64,000 nucleotides of DNA from Anaerobacillus sp. CMMVII (GCF_025377685.1 NZ_JACEHK010000002.1:248001-312000), one strand, 5' to 3'; positions 8,213 to 17,944 are shown, counted from the stretch's first letter. A program made the numbers and translations. The notes: generated by a model not told the origin, from the sequence alone.

Positions 8213-9037
8213 TTAGTCGTTCCGATTACCATAGATTAGCTTTCGTAATCCTTTTGCTACAAAGAGCATGGTAATGTGTAAAACTAGCTCAAGCATAATT
8301 GGCAGATTGGACTTAAGGATGCGAGATCTTTTTAAGAAAAAATCTAACAATATACGTAGAGAGAGAATTTTGATGAAGTTATGTTTTTCAATCATACAAG
8401 TGGTAAAGAAAGCTACGATGATTGTATAGATCGGTGCAAGAATGAAATGCTCACGCCAAGAGTGAAAAAATCCTAAGCCGAATCTTAGCTTTCTAAATAC
8501 GGCCAAGATAAATAAAAAAGTGCTATTTAGAACAACCAGTGCTTTAAATACTGAAATAAAAAGCACTATCGGGGTTTTCTTTTGCAAATGTTTGTCCCAA
8601 AAATCACTAAGAGTAAAATATAAAGGGATAAGGGTTGCAGTGAAGGTTGTTCGCCACCAATTTGTATTAAAAATTCCTAAAAAGATAAAGAACTTTTCTA
8701 TAAGGGTAAAATAAAGTCCAAATAAGAGCTTTACTTTCCAACCAAGTTTGAAACTGGTAATAAAAAGAGCTGTTATTGGAACAAAGATCGCTTGGGAAAA
8801 TATTGCACCTAAAAGATTATCGAAATTTTTATTTTTTAACAACTTAGGTTTGTAGATGTACGATTGAAAAAGGTTAAAAACAATGTACTCAAATAGGTAA
8901 GCCATCCCGATATTTGACAGTAATAAGCTGACAAGTCGTTTACGATCCTTCCCTTTAGATAAAGTATAGATTAGCATACTAATATGAATGAAGGATAACA
9001 CAATAAACGGATATTGATTTTTTTTTCGTTTAAACAT
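8213..9037 (-). CDS. Hypothetical polytopic membrane protein
   Basis: A basic, very hydrophobic protein of about 274 residues with several predicted membrane segments (for example LVSLLLSNIGMAYLF and PIMLELVLHITMLFVA). It begins with a charged MFKRKKNQ stretch. I chose the ATG at 9037 over an upstream GTG at 9046; neither has a strong ribosome site. I recognise no family. The layout loosely resembles the CBO0543-type protein at 28704 but I cannot align them convincingly. Confidence 0.6.
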   Translation of the reverse strand: MFKRKKNQYPFIVLSFIHISMLIYTLSKGKDRKRLVSLLLSNIGMAYLFEYIVFNLFQSYIYKPKLLKNKNFDNLLGAIFSQAIFVPITALFITSFKLGWKVKLLFGLYFTLIEKFFIFLGIFNTNWWRTTFTATLIPLYFTLSDFWDKHLQKKTPIVLFISVFKALVVLNSTFLFILAVFRKLRFGLGFFHSWREHFILAPIYTIIVAFFTTCMIEKHNFIKILSLRILLDFFLKRSRILKSNLPIMLELVLHITMLFVAKGLRKLIYGNRND

Positions 9038-9110
9038 GATAACCACAATCCAATCCTAAAAGAAGAATATGGGTAGTATTTGTTTATACATAAAACTTAT
9101 AACTGTTTTA

Positions 9111-9935
9111 TTAATATTTATCTTCAATCCATGAAAACATTTTTCTTATTGCATCATGATGTACATCAAAAGGTAAATGGTGCCCGTAACCTTCATAAAG
9201 ATGAATCGTCGTCTTTTTGGAGTATAGGTTTAGTTGTTCATACATGTTTACCCCATGACTAACATCTACTTGACTATCAGTAGTTCCATGAATGATTAGT
9301 ACTGGACAGTTGATATCTTTGGCAAATTCGATCGGGGAACGCAAGTGATAAGCAAGTGGCAATTTGTTGGGAGAACCACCGATGACACGTTTTAGCATTC
9401 TTCTTAAATCAATTCGTTCCTCGTATGTTTGTCGTAAACAAGATACTCCGCCCCAAAGGACAAGTCTATGAATAGAAGGCATCACGATTGAGGTTAATGT
9501 TGCGTTAATCGCTCCGCGTGAAAAACCCATGATAGAGATTTTCTTTTTATCGACAAATGAAAATGATTCGAGTAAGCGAAAGGCCGAGTGAACATCCTCC
9601 GTGTCAGCACCACCAAATTCGTCACGACCTTCTCCCCCTTCATGTCCACGGTAACAGGGGGCAAATACGATGTACCCTTGTTTAGCGAAAGCTTCTACCC
9701 AGCTAGGTTTCACCCTGCCAATCCGACCGATTCCACCACGGCAATAAATAAAGGCTGGCCACTTTCCTTCTCCAAGTAATACACGGTTTGAAACGATGGA
9801 AGAAGCGACTTCTTCTACTGGTAAATCGTTGAAAAGTTCTGTAATTTCCTGTTTTGTCACGTGGATTTCATTGGGGAAGCCTAAATACCCTTTTACGTTT
9901 AGTCCATCGGCCATATATGATACTTTGTAAATCAT
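9111..9935 (-). CDS. Alpha/beta hydrolase (prolyl oligopeptidase-like, S9 type)
   Basis: A 274-residue alpha/beta hydrolase. The nucleophile elbow is GFSRGA (in KISIMGFSRGAINAT), the oxyanion-side region is YCRGGIGRIGR, the lid region GHEGGEGRDEFGG, the acid lies near HGTTDSQVD, and the catalytic His is in GYGHHLPFD. These match the S9 peptidase/acyl hydrolase group. The start ATG is preceded by AAGGAGT. It is a single gene, divergent from the DUF3231 gene. No signal peptide is visible, so it is likely cytoplasmic. The substrate is unknown. Confidence 0.85.
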   Translation of the reverse strand: MIYKVSYMADGLNVKGYLGFPNEIHVTKQEITELFNDLPVEEVASSIVSNRVLLGEGKWPAFIYCRGGIGRIGRVKPSWVEAFAKQGYIVFAPCYRGHEGGEGRDEFGGADTEDVHSAFRLLESFSFVDKKKISIMGFSRGAINATLTSIVMPSIHRLVLWGGVSCLRQTYEERIDLRRMLKRVIGGSPNKLPLAYHLRSPIEFAKDINCPVLIIHGTTDSQVDVSHGVNMYEQLNLYSKKTTIHLYEGYGHHLPFDVHHDAIRKMFSWIEDKY

Positions 9936-10141
9936 TTATTAACTCCTTAGAAATAATTGGTTGTATTTTGTTACAGACTATAAATGAATGGTAAACAACT
10001 AATCGATCGGTACATTTTTAAATGCATTTTTATAAATTCATTCATAATTCATGATTCCCTTTTAAGTTCATGTAGATTGATATAACTTGATTAAGCTAAT
10101 TTGGAAATTCACTTCTTTAAATACTACATTTTTTTTATTAG

Positions 10142-10171
10142 GGAAGTCAAAAGCTAATGCTTTTAACTTCC
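10142..10171. repeat. Hairpin in the divergent intergenic region upstream of the DUF3231 gene
   Basis: GGAAGTCAAAAGC / GCTTTTAACTTCC with a TAAT loop and one mismatch. It lies about 70 nt before the DUF3231 start. With no gene ending here it is more likely a leader element or operator than a terminator. Nothing else is evident in 9936-10240. Confidence 0.5.
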
Positions 10172-10240
10172 AAATATTGTATAAAATTCAGACGGTTAGT
10201 AGATGATATATCTGTGATATTAAGTGTGGGAGGTTGAAGA

Positions 10241-11281
10241 ATGGCTTCACTCAAAGAACACCAACAACATAAACGACTAACTGCAGCTGAACAAGGGGAT
10301 TTGTTTGCGAATTATCTTGGTGATTCGATGCATTGCGTAGTATTTGAGCATTTTTATGAAGTAGTTGAAGACCAAGAGATCAAAGAATATATCTCTTATG
10401 TAAAATCACTTGCAGAGCAACATCTAATAGCGATTGAACAGCTTTATCGAAAAGAAAACATCCCTATTCCTGTTGGTTTTGGTGAAGAGGATCTGCATCG
10501 TAATGCACCAAAGCTTCTTAGTGATGTATTTATGGCTATATATATTACGCAAATGGCAAAAGCTGGACTAGCAATGTATAGTGAGGCTTTGTCAATGGCT
10601 ACGCGTCAAGATGTCATTGAGTATTTTAAGAGCAACTTACATAGCTGTGTCGAAACATATGAAAGGGGGTTACAACTCCTTTTAAACAAGGGGGTTAGTG
10701 TTGAAATTCCAACAATTCCTTATCCGAAAGAGGTTCAATTTGCGACAAAAGAATCATTTGTAGCGATGCTTACAATAAATAAGCGCCCGTTAACTGCACT
10801 GGAAGTGAAATATTTACTTGCGAATATTAATAACAATATTTTAGGTAAGGCACTCATGTTAGCATATAGTCAAGTCACGACTTCTCAGGAACTTGAAGCT
10901 TATTTTCGAAAAGGAGTAGAAGTAGCCGATGAACAAATTCGAAAATTAGGAGAATATTTAATGGTTGAGAATATTCCTACACCTAAATTGCTAGATGCAG
11001 ATATTACTGACTCAGTTAGCCCACCGTTTTCTGATAAACTTCTTTTATTTCACACTGGCTTTTCGAATGCGTATGGGATACAAAATTACGGGACTGCACT
11101 ATCGAAAATATTGCGTCACGATCTTGCAGCTACGTTTGCCCTATTAACAGCTAAAATTTCCAAATACGCAAATGGTGGTTTGGAACTTATGATTAAAAAT
11201 GGATGGTTAGAGGAACCGCCTACTTGTCCAAACCGAAAAGGGCTGTCTAACTCAACTGCTCCTAAAGTAGAAACTGATTAA
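10241..11281 (+). CDS. DUF3231 family protein
   Basis: A 346-residue protein made of two related helical halves: residues about 1-165 (GDLFANYLGDSMHCVVFEHF region) and 175-330 (the LANINNNILGKALMLAY region). This is the tandem arrangement of DUF3231, a ferritin-like four-helix-bundle family abundant in Bacillaceae. Its function is unestablished; some members are spore-associated. The start is fixed by GGGAGG before ATG. The next gene begins 12 nt after its stop, suggesting an operon. Confidence 0.88.
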   Translation: MASLKEHQQHKRLTAAEQGDLFANYLGDSMHCVVFEHFYEVVEDQEIKEYISYVKSLAEQHLIAIEQLYRKENIPIPVGFGEEDLHRNAPKLLSDVFMAIYITQMAKAGLAMYSEALSMATRQDVIEYFKSNLHSCVETYERGLQLLLNKGVSVEIPTIPYPKEVQFATKESFVAMLTINKRPLTALEVKYLLANINNNILGKALMLAYSQVTTSQELEAYFRKGVEVADEQIRKLGEYLMVENIPTPKLLDADITDSVSPPFSDKLLLFHTGFSNAYGIQNYGTALSKILRHDLAATFALLTAKISKYANGGLELMIKNGWLEEPPTCPNRKGLSNSTAPKVETD

Positions 11282-11293
11282 GGAGCGTATTTT

Positions 11294-11755
11294 ATGGAAG
11301 AGGTTAATAAGAAATTAAACTATGAGACTTTACTATGGAGCATTGCTCTCCCAGGTTTTGGACAATTCATTAATAAGAAAATTGTGAAAGGGATTGTCTT
11401 AGTTTTTTTTGAAGTTCTTATTAATGTAATGAGTAACTTTAATTTAGCAATTGTAGAATCTTTCAATGGAAATATCCACAATGCCATCGAAATAACAAAC
11501 TATCAATGGTTAATGTTTTACCCTTGTTTTTACATGTATTCATTATGGGATGCATTTCGTGATTCCAATGAAAATCTTAAGCCATATCTCTATCTTCCGT
11601 TTGCATTCGGTGCGTATTTTGTTACTGTTGGCCTAATATATTCTACGAAAATTACCATATTCGGTGTTTTATTAGGTCCGGTATTTTTGCCAATGCTATT
11701 TTTAATACCGGGTTTAATAAGTGGCTTTGTGATTAGAAGGATTATTCTCCGTTAA
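11294..11755 (+). CDS. Hypothetical four-helix membrane protein
   Basis: A 153-residue protein with about four hydrophobic segments. It opens with a TM2-like element (LLWSIALPGFGQFINKKIVKG), where the PGFGQF motif followed by a charged K-rich turn is seen in small Bacillus membrane proteins. The middle contains an aromatic YPCFYMYSLWDAFRDS stretch. AAGGAG lies before the ATG. It follows the DUF3231 gene by 12 nt. Function not recognised. Confidence 0.75.
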   Translation: MEEVNKKLNYETLLWSIALPGFGQFINKKIVKGIVLVFFEVLINVMSNFNLAIVESFNGNIHNAIEITNYQWLMFYPCFYMYSLWDAFRDSNENLKPYLYLPFAFGAYFVTVGLIYSTKITIFGVLLGPVFLPMLFLIPGLISGFVIRRIILR

Positions 11756-12121
11756 ATATTAATGAAAAATACAAACTTTTGTTTTACGATCTTTGCTTTT
11801 TTTAACAGATATAAAACTAGTAGTATTCTCAGCATCCCCTTCACCTCCATATAGGTTATGTTTTAGGGAGGTTATCCAATTCATAAACTTTGTTAATTAT
11901 CACTTCTAATAATAGTAATTGTAAAAATTAACCTGATCTGCTATAACTTTTACAAAATAAATCCAAAAAGAGTAAGGAGTTAGCCAATGCATAACTAGTT
12001 CTTAGCTATTCATAAAATTGCACATTGTTTAAAGTAACGCATTTCAAAAAACGTAGGAAATGTGTCTTATTTACTATGCAGTTAGCTTTAGGCTACCAAA
12101 TTATCTCCTTTAAACCTGCAA
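11756..12121. other. Intergenic region, possible tiny minus-strand ORF only
   Basis: No clear gene. On the minus strand, 11752-11835 could encode a 27-residue basic hydrophobic peptide (MLRILLVLYLLKKAK...) behind a strong GGAGGTGAAGGGG, but it overlaps the end of the plus-strand gene and I give it little weight. The rest is AT-rich without recognisable structure. Confidence 0.4.
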
Positions 12122-12571
12122 CAAGCTAAGAACACAATCTTAACGCATGTCTTAAAAAGCGCGCACCGCTGCGTAATTGCCAGGTTGTTATTAAATAATT
12201 ACGATTTATTAATTTTAGATGAGCCAACAAATCATTTAGATTTACACGCCAGAGAACAGTTGGAAAATGCTTTATTGCAATATGACCGAACGTTGCTCCT
12301 AATTACCGATGACCGTTATTTACTTGAGCGTAGTTGTGATCGCCTCTTAGTTTTTAAAGATGAAACGATTAAAAGACTAGAATATGGTTCAGAGAATATA
12401 TGAATAGGGAACGGACGCCCAAAATTATAGATATAGAACAGAAACTACTATTAGAAAACGAACTCGCTTATGTACTAGCTGAATTGAGCAATTTTGAACC
12501 AGGGGATGAAGAATATATAAGGCGTGAAACAGCTTCAAACTCTATTAGAAAGAAAAAAACGGATGAATTAA
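12122..12571 (+). pseudogene. ABC-F family ATPase, C-terminal remnant
   Basis: Only the end of an ABC-F (ribosome-protection/EttA-like) ATPase is left: VIARLLLNNYDLLILDEP, TNHLDLHAREQLENAL (Walker B and D-loop), then LLITDDRYLLERSCDRL (H-loop with Asp where ITHDR is usual). The frame breaks near 12400 and is picked up by EQKLLLENELAYVLAEL in another frame. A further shift gives a natural end KQLQTLLERKKRMN at 12571, just before a terminator. The whole first nucleotide-binding domain and the signature motif are missing. At least two frameshifts and the N-terminal loss make this a genuine remnant. Confidence 0.75.
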
Positions 12572-12605
12572 GAAGAGAGCCGCTTGGATTCAAGCGGCTT
12601 CTTCT
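12571..12605. terminator. Bidirectional terminator
   Basis: AGAAGAGAGCCGCTTG / CAAGCGGCTTCTTCT around a GATT loop, between the convergent ABC-F remnant and the ferritin-like gene. Confidence 0.8.
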
Positions 12606-13026
12606 AATGCAGATAACTGTTTAACAAATAAGTGTGTTTTCTGTCATGATCAAGTATTTCCTCAATCATCTCTTTGCTTATCGGATCTAAATCACCTTTC
12701 ACAATTTCCTCTGATTTTTCTATACCCATGGCTTCTCCTTTTAAAGCTCCATGAATTAACCCTTCAGTTGTATCAGGTAAATTTAATTGATTTAGATAAC
12801 CTACAATTGATCCCATCGGTCCTTCATCGTCGACTGGAGTGCCGCCGAGGTTTTGAATTCGCTCTGCTACTACAAGCGCATGCTGTTTGTGTTCCTGTTG
12901 AATCTTTTGGAATTCCTTTTTTATTTTGGGATCCTTTAGTTTTTGGATGTAATGTTCATACGAATGAATTCCCATATACTGCCCCTTTAAAAACTCATTC
13001 AATTCTTTAACCACACTGTCGCTCAT
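12604..13026 (-). CDS. Ferritin-like four-helix protein (DUF2383 / PA2169 type)
   Basis: A 140-residue helical protein with spaced metal-ligand-like residues: E at LKGQYMGIHSYEHYI, then QQEHKQHALVVAERIQNLGG, then LKGEAMGIEKSEEI and DHDRKHTYLLNSYLH. This Glu/His pattern (ExxH twice) is that of ferritin-like DUF2383/bacterioferritin-related proteins in Bacillus. A role in metal handling or stress is plausible but unproven. AAAGGTGGTGA precedes the ATG. It is transcribed alone. Confidence 0.8.
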   Translation of the reverse strand: MSDSVVKELNEFLKGQYMGIHSYEHYIQKLKDPKIKKEFQKIQQEHKQHALVVAERIQNLGGTPVDDEGPMGSIVGYLNQLNLPDTTEGLIHGALKGEAMGIEKSEEIVKGDLDPISKEMIEEILDHDRKHTYLLNSYLH

Positions 13027-13090
13027 TATATCACCACCTTTTCAATTATTTTTTGTAATCCTCCAATGTCCTATCCAAAATTATTTATTT

Positions 13091-13177
13091 AAGGCTGTTA
13101 TATAAACTATGTTGCTTTTATGTCGCAACCAAGCATTCTCTTGGTTGGACATAAAAGCTAATAGCAACAATCTTAAA
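13091..13177 (-). repeat. Palindromic intergenic repeat, copy 1 of family with core AACCAAG/CTTGGTT
   Basis: A long hairpin (13111-13168): GTTGC, then TTTTATGTC, then AACCAAG, a short loop, and the complementary arms. Read on the minus strand it closely matches 22476-22534 (TTGTTGCTATTAGCTTTT followed by AACCAAG, then GAATGCTTGGTT). The plus-strand start AAGGCTGTT...TTGCTTTT also resembles the starts of the repeats at 21825 and 34098. Confidence 0.7.
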
Positions 13178-13225
13178 AGTGCGTAATTTAAAGCTTTAAC
13201 AGTGCTAATTGATCCATGAAAAGTC

Positions 13226-13253
13226 TTGCTAAAATTCCTAAAAACGTTATAAT
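13226..13253 (+). promoter_or_regulatory. Sigma-A promoter of the GntR/ABC operon
   Basis: TTGCTA (13226-13231), a 16-nt spacer and a perfect TATAAT (13248-13253), about 80 nt before the GntR start. The candidate operator begins 6 nt after the -10 box. Confidence 0.65.
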
Positions 13254-13258
13254 ATAAA

Positions 13259-13281
13259 CTGTACTACATAATATAATACAG
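13259..13281 (+). promoter_or_regulatory. Candidate GntR (YtrA-type) operator
   Basis: Inverted pentamers CTGTA and TACAG separated by exactly 13 nt, over the likely transcription start. B. subtilis YtrA recognises AGTGTA-N13-TACACT, the same spacing, so this is probably the autoregulatory site of the following regulator. Confidence 0.55.
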
Positions 13282-13334
13282 ATAATACACAAATCATTTA
13301 TAGATAAACATACCTAGTGGAAAGGAGGAAAACG

Positions 13335-13733
13335 ATGTTTCAATTAGACCTACGAAGCAGAGTTCCAATTTATGAGCAGCTAGTTGAAAAGATGAAGGAG
13401 CTTATTATTCATGAAGTGTTTCAAAAGGATGAGCAGCTCCCATCAGTGAGAGCGTTAGCTGCTGACCTAACAATTAACCCAAATACTATACAAAAGGCGT
13501 ACCGAGAATTAGAACATCAAGGCTATATTTATTCGATCCCTGGTAAGGGCAAATTTGTCTCGCCACAAGCGGATGCTACCAATAATGAAAAGGTGAAGAA
13601 GATGAAAAAAGACTTAATTAAGCTGATTTCGGAAGCTTTATATTTAGGGATAGGAAAAGATGAGATTTTAACATTAATTACTGAGGCTGAACAAAGTGTG
13701 AAAGGAGGCGAAAGTAGTGATTCAAGTTCATAA
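13335..13733 (+). CDS. GntR-family transcriptional regulator, YtrA subfamily
   Basis: A 132-residue repressor with an N-terminal winged helix (RSRVPIYEQLVEKMKEL, then QLPSVRALAADLTINPNTIQ with the recognition helix, then YSIPGKGKFV) and only a short C-terminal helical tail, as in YtrA-type regulators. These control adjacent ABC transporters. I choose ATG 13335, which follows AAAGGAGG by 6 nt; the GTG 18 nt upstream precedes the ribosome site. The stop overlaps the start of the ABC ATPase gene, indicating translational coupling. Confidence 0.88.
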   Translation: MFQLDLRSRVPIYEQLVEKMKELIIHEVFQKDEQLPSVRALAADLTINPNTIQKAYRELEHQGYIYSIPGKGKFVSPQADATNNEKVKKMKKDLIKLISEALYLGIGKDEILTLITEAEQSVKGGESSDSSS

Positions 13734-14616
13734 GATTAGAAAAGAATTTGAGGGGATAGAAGCAATAAAAGGCTTGACTCTTACAATTGAGAAAGGTTCG
13801 ATCTATGGTTTGCTTGGTTCAAATGGGGCGGGGAAAACGACACTATTAAAAATGATCGGTGGAATTTACAAGCAAGATTCTGGTGAGTTATTTGTCGATG
13901 GGCAGTCTGTATTTGAAAATGTAAAGATTAAAGGCAAAACAATTGTGCTAACTGACTCACTCTACTTTTTCCCACAATCAACAGTAAGGCAAATGGCTTC
14001 TTTTTACCAGAGTATTTACCCTCAGTGGAATGAAGAGCGCTTCATAGAGCTTAGCAAAGTTTTTCCAATCCAAATGAATAAAAAAATTCATCGTATGTCT
14101 AAAGGGATGCAGCGCCAAGTAGCATTTTGGTTATCATTATCAACAATGCCAGAAATACTTATTTTGGATGAACCATTTGATGGTCTTGATGCGGTAATGA
14201 GACAAAAGGTGAAGAACTTACTTGTACAAGATGTGGCTGAACGGGAAATGACGATTTTAATTTCCTCTCATAACCTACGAGAAGTTGAAGATCTCTGTGA
14301 CCATATTGGAATTTTACATGAAGGTGAAATGCTGATTGAAAAGGATTTAGATGATTTGAAATCAGATGTTCATAAGATCCAAGTTGCCTTTAAAGGCGAA
14401 CTGCCAGTAGCATTTCTAAAAGGTATGGAAGTACTTTATAAAGAAGAACGGGGAAGCGTGCGAATGTATATAGTAAGAGGTAGGGAAGAGGAAGTCTCGT
14501 CCCATGTACTTGCAAATAAACCTGTATTATTCGACATACTCCCACTTACATTAGAGGAAATTTTTATTTATGAAATGAGGGATGTTGGCTATGCAATTGA
14601 AAACGTACTTGTTTAA
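13717..14616 (+). CDS. ABC transporter ATP-binding protein
   Basis: A 299-residue ATPase: Walker A GSNGAGKTT at about residue 38, a degenerate signature HRMSKGMQRQVAFW in place of LSGGQ, Walker B ILILDEPFDGLD, and the switch LISSHNLREVEDL. The MSKGM-type signature is typical of the YtrB/CcmA-like exporters run by YtrA-type GntR regulators. The start is GTG with AAAGGAGG 8 nt upstream, overlapping the regulator gene by 17 nt. It pairs with the following membrane protein. The substrate is unknown; in B. subtilis ytr genes respond to cell-wall antibiotics, which I mention only by analogy. Confidence 0.9.
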   Translation: MIQVHKIRKEFEGIEAIKGLTLTIEKGSIYGLLGSNGAGKTTLLKMIGGIYKQDSGELFVDGQSVFENVKIKGKTIVLTDSLYFFPQSTVRQMASFYQSIYPQWNEERFIELSKVFPIQMNKKIHRMSKGMQRQVAFWLSLSTMPEILILDEPFDGLDAVMRQKVKNLLVQDVAEREMTILISSHNLREVEDLCDHIGILHEGEMLIEKDLDDLKSDVHKIQVAFKGELPVAFLKGMEVLYKEERGSVRMYIVRGREEEVSSHVLANKPVLFDILPLTLEEIFIYEMRDVGYAIENVLV

Positions 14617-16587
14617 TCGCGGAATTTTTACGCAAAGTGTCCGCAATGTTGGTTGGATAGGCATCGCCTACGTTTTGTGTTTATGGTTCGCATTACCCTT
14701 ACAAATTTTGATGATTTCTAGCAATCAGAAAGAATACAAGCTCCATTATGCCTTTGTTTCGGAGAACCTATTTAGATTTTCTGATCCTTTTCAAATTTTT
14801 ATGATTTTTATTGTTCCAGTATTGCTTGCAATTTTCTTATTTCGTTACATGCAGGTGAAATTATCTTCGGACTATATTCATAGTTTACCGATAAAACGGA
14901 GTGCACTTTTCCATCAAAATTTGCTAATTGGAATCATAATGCTAGTTGTTCCTGTATTGATTACTGGATTTAGCTTACTTATTTTAAGTAGTTTTGTAGA
15001 GGCTCCAACTTTACTAAACTTAACAGTTATTGGACAGTGGGCTGGACAAACAATCCTGCTAAGTCTTTTTGTATTTATGGCTGCTGTTTTTGTGGGGATG
15101 TTTACAGGGAGTTCGGTGCTTCAAGGCTCCTTAACCTATATTCTGTTTATTATGCCAGCAGGGATGACTGTCCTATTTTTTATGAATGTTAAGTACTTCT
15201 TGCACGGATTTGCTACAGATTACTATCTAAGTAATCAAATGTCCAATATAGTTCCATATATAAAAGCTGCTGAACTAGGAAATACATCTTTAACGATGTC
15301 TGAGGTTGTGGCGTTCATACTCGTGACAATTGTCTTCTACATGATTGCACTTTTTGCTTATAGTAGAAGAAAAGTTGAGTCAGCCACACATGCAATTGCA
15401 TTTCGGCCATTGCAACCTGTGTTTTTATATGGTGTGACAGTATGTTCCATGCTTTTGGGTGGTATGTATTTTGGAGAAACACAAGGAACAATGGGATGGA
15501 GAATTTTCGGTTATATCGTAACATCAATTATTGGCTATTTTGTTGCTCTAATGATCTTAGAAAAGTCATGGCGAGTACTAACAAAATGGCGAGGTTATAG
15601 TATTTTTACAGCGTTTATGATCATTCTGGCGCTACTAATTAAACTAGATGTAACAGGTTATGAAAATCGTATTCCAAATGCTGATAACATTGAGCGTGTC
15701 TATATGGCAGATAGTATTTATATGCTTGAAGATCGACATTCTTTTGAAGAGGTTAATCAGCAATACCAGGAACAATATTATTACAAGGAAGCAGAGAATA
15801 TTGAAAACATCTTGAACCTTCATAAGCAGATTGTAGAAAGTCAAGGGCGGTTTGATTATTCATCAGGATTTTATCGTCGTGCCTATTTTGTTTATGAACT
15901 TGAAAATGGTAAAAAGCTTGTAAGGCAGTACCGGGTGCCAGAAACGTTCTATTCAGAACCGAATGAGTACTATAGTAAAGTTCTAGAGTCTCATGAGCAC
16001 AAATGGAATGCGAATGTCGCCTTACGAATTACCGACTCGAATTTGATTAATAAAATAACCATCACTCCTAACCGGGGAATGAAACAATTGACAATCTTCA
16101 AGCGTGAGGATATAGAAAGCTTCCATCAGACATTTCAAAAAGAATTAAAAGAAACTTCGAATGAGGATTTACGACTTAACAATGGTACCTGGGGGACAAT
16201 TGAGTATTTAATGAAGGGCAATCAGTGGCTCTACTCAGATTGGAAGAAAATCCATGAAGAAGTTGAAGCTTGGTTAATAGATCGGGACTTATTGAAACAA
16301 GCTCGCCTAACAGCAGAAGAGGTTGAATTTGCTGTTGTTATTAAGAAGGATAGAGAGTATCTATATGAATACAATTATAGTGTCGATTTTAACGAGTTTG
16401 CAAATAGAACAGATGCAATTCGTATTGATCGTGCTAATGAAATTGAAGCTGTCTTAAAGGTTCGGCATGGGATGACAGTGGTGAATTCGTAGTAGCTTAT
16501 TATACGGGTAAAAATAATCATGAACCTTTTTTTGAATCAATTCGTCTCATTCATGCTCCAGAATTCCTCAAAGAAAAGTTTCAGTAA
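14591..16587 (+). CDS. ABC transporter permease with large extracytoplasmic domain (late frameshift)
   Basis: Six or more membrane helices in residues about 15-350 (for example IMLVVPVLITGFSLLIL), then a soluble region of about 290 residues, likely extracytoplasmic. This resembles YtrC/YtrD-type partners. The ATG at 14591 has GAGGG about 9 nt upstream; the ATG at 14582 is too close. The frame as given stops at 16490-16492 after GMTVVNS. Adding one G in the GGG run near 16468 instead yields GDDSGEFVVAYYTGKNN and a stop at 16585-16587, immediately before a terminator. That longer end is probably native, so one base seems missing. It overlaps the ATPase gene. Confidence 0.78.
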
Positions 16588-16589
16588 GA

Positions 16590-16624
16590 AAAAATACCTG
16601 CTGCCTTGAGGGGCCAGGTATTTT
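16590..16624 (+). terminator. Terminator of the GntR/ABC operon
   Basis: AAAATACCTG / CAGGTATTTT arms with a GC-rich loop region, directly after the corrected stop at 16587. Confidence 0.75.
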
Positions 16625-16678
16625 TGACGATTAATACTAAAAAAATATGGTAGTATGTGAGTAGATTTCATAATAGAA

Positions 16679-16738
16679 TTAACCGAGCTATATCAATCTT
16701 AGTAACGACAATAATGGAATGATGTAATTTATTAATGT
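16679..16738 (+). repeat. Short conserved intergenic element, copy 1 (also upstream of glgB and glgA)
   Basis: TTAACCGAGC, then ATCAATCT, then AATAATGGAATG, then TTTATTAATG. The same words in the same order occur at 58507-58572 and, more diverged and with an insertion, at 62848-62934. Here it lies about 40 nt before the EamA gene. It may be a regulatory element or a dispersed repeat. Confidence 0.5.
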
Positions 16739-16777
16739 ACATTGAGTATAATTTTTCAGTAAAGGAACTGACTAAAG

Positions 16778-17724
16778 TTGACAATAGAAAGATTTTTTAC
16801 GAACAAGTACGGTATTATTCTAGCAGCAGTTATTTGTACAGCATTATGGGGGAGTGCCTTTCCGGTCATTAAACTTAGCTATGAAGCATTGCAATTCAAC
16901 AGGGGGAAATTGCTCAGCAGGTACTTTTTGCAGGGTATCGCTTTTTTCTGGCAGCATTGTTGCTGTTTTTAGTTATGATTAGTTTCAACAGAAAGAAGGT
17001 ACGATATCAAAAAGGTTCGATAAGACCTTTGTTAAACATTGGTTTTTTTCAAACATTTTTTCAATACGTATTATTTTATATTGGTCTAAGTTATAGCACA
17101 GGTATTCAAGGAGCGATCATTGCCGGTACAATTTCATTTTTTCAAATTATCCTGGCGCATTTTATGTATCAAAACGATAAAATTTCGATCCGTAAAACCG
17201 TAGGTCTTTTCGTTGGATTTACTGGTGTCATCCTTGTGAATATCACAAGAGGAACATTTGAATTCCAGTTTGGACTTGGAGAATTATGTTTAACAGTTGC
17301 AATGATTTCTTGTGCTTATGGAAATATCTTGGCCCGAAATGGTTCGGCTAAAATGCCTGTTCTTTATTTAACCGCATATCAAATGTTATTAGGCTCATTA
17401 GGGCTTCTTTTCGTAGGTGTACTATTCGCAGGGTGGCTACCTTTCCAATTTACTCCATACTCATTAGGTTTATTGCTATATCTAGCTTTTTTATCATCAC
17501 TGGGCTTTGTGATTTGGAATAACATAATGAAATATAACCACGTTGGTCAAGTTTCTATGTACTTATTCTTAATACCTGTCTTTGGGGTATTCCTATCATC
17601 ATTTTTGTTAAATGAGGTTATTCATTTCTTTGTAATCATTGGTTTAATGTTTGTAACAACAGGAATTATTATTGTTAATCGAAAAAAGGTGGAAACGCCT
17701 TATCGGACAAAGCAAGTTAGTTAG
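16778..17724 (+). pseudogene. EamA/DMT-family transporter, one-base frameshift
   Basis: A ten-helix drug/metabolite transporter split by one missing base. The N-terminal piece (TTG start at 16778) shows the EamA opening YGIILAAVICTALWGSAFP. Near 16888-16900 the frame shifts: inserting one A into CAATTCAACAG restores QQGEIAQQVLFAGYRFFLAA, the normal EamA sequence, and joins the long downstream frame. The second EamA repeat contains LGELCLTVAMISCAYGN and ends IIIVNRKKVETP. The gene otherwise looks intact, so sequencing error is as likely as a real mutation. Substrate unknown; family members export metabolites or drugs. Confidence 0.85.
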
Positions 17725-17808
17725 TCATACTTTTGCTATGCATGGTTTAAAGCTTACTGGTTAAAGTAATTAGGAAGTAACTTTAATAACCAAGGAGGAC
17801 ACAAACGA

Positions 17809-17939
17809 ATGGTGAACATCGATAGCACACATGAATTTGTGGAAAAGCTACACGAAAAACAGGAAAAGCAGAAAAAAATAAGAAACGTCAAGGAAATGGG
17901 TATCCAAGTAAAAAACTTCCTAATAACGGACAACATTAA
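17809..17939 (+). pseudogene. DUF4023-type small protein, masked by a one-base deletion
   Basis: Behind AAGGAGG, ATG starts MVNIDSTHEFVEKLHEKQ, the opening of the DUF4023 family of 40-residue spore-former peptides. As read, the frame runs on through the following terminator, which is implausible. Adding one A to the A7 run at about 17873-17879 gives NKKRQGNGYPSKKLPNNGQ followed by H and a TAA at 17937-17939, just before the terminator. That C-terminus (KKRQGxG...KLPN) is typical of DUF4023. Function unknown. Confidence 0.68.
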
Positions 17940-17944
17940 AAATG

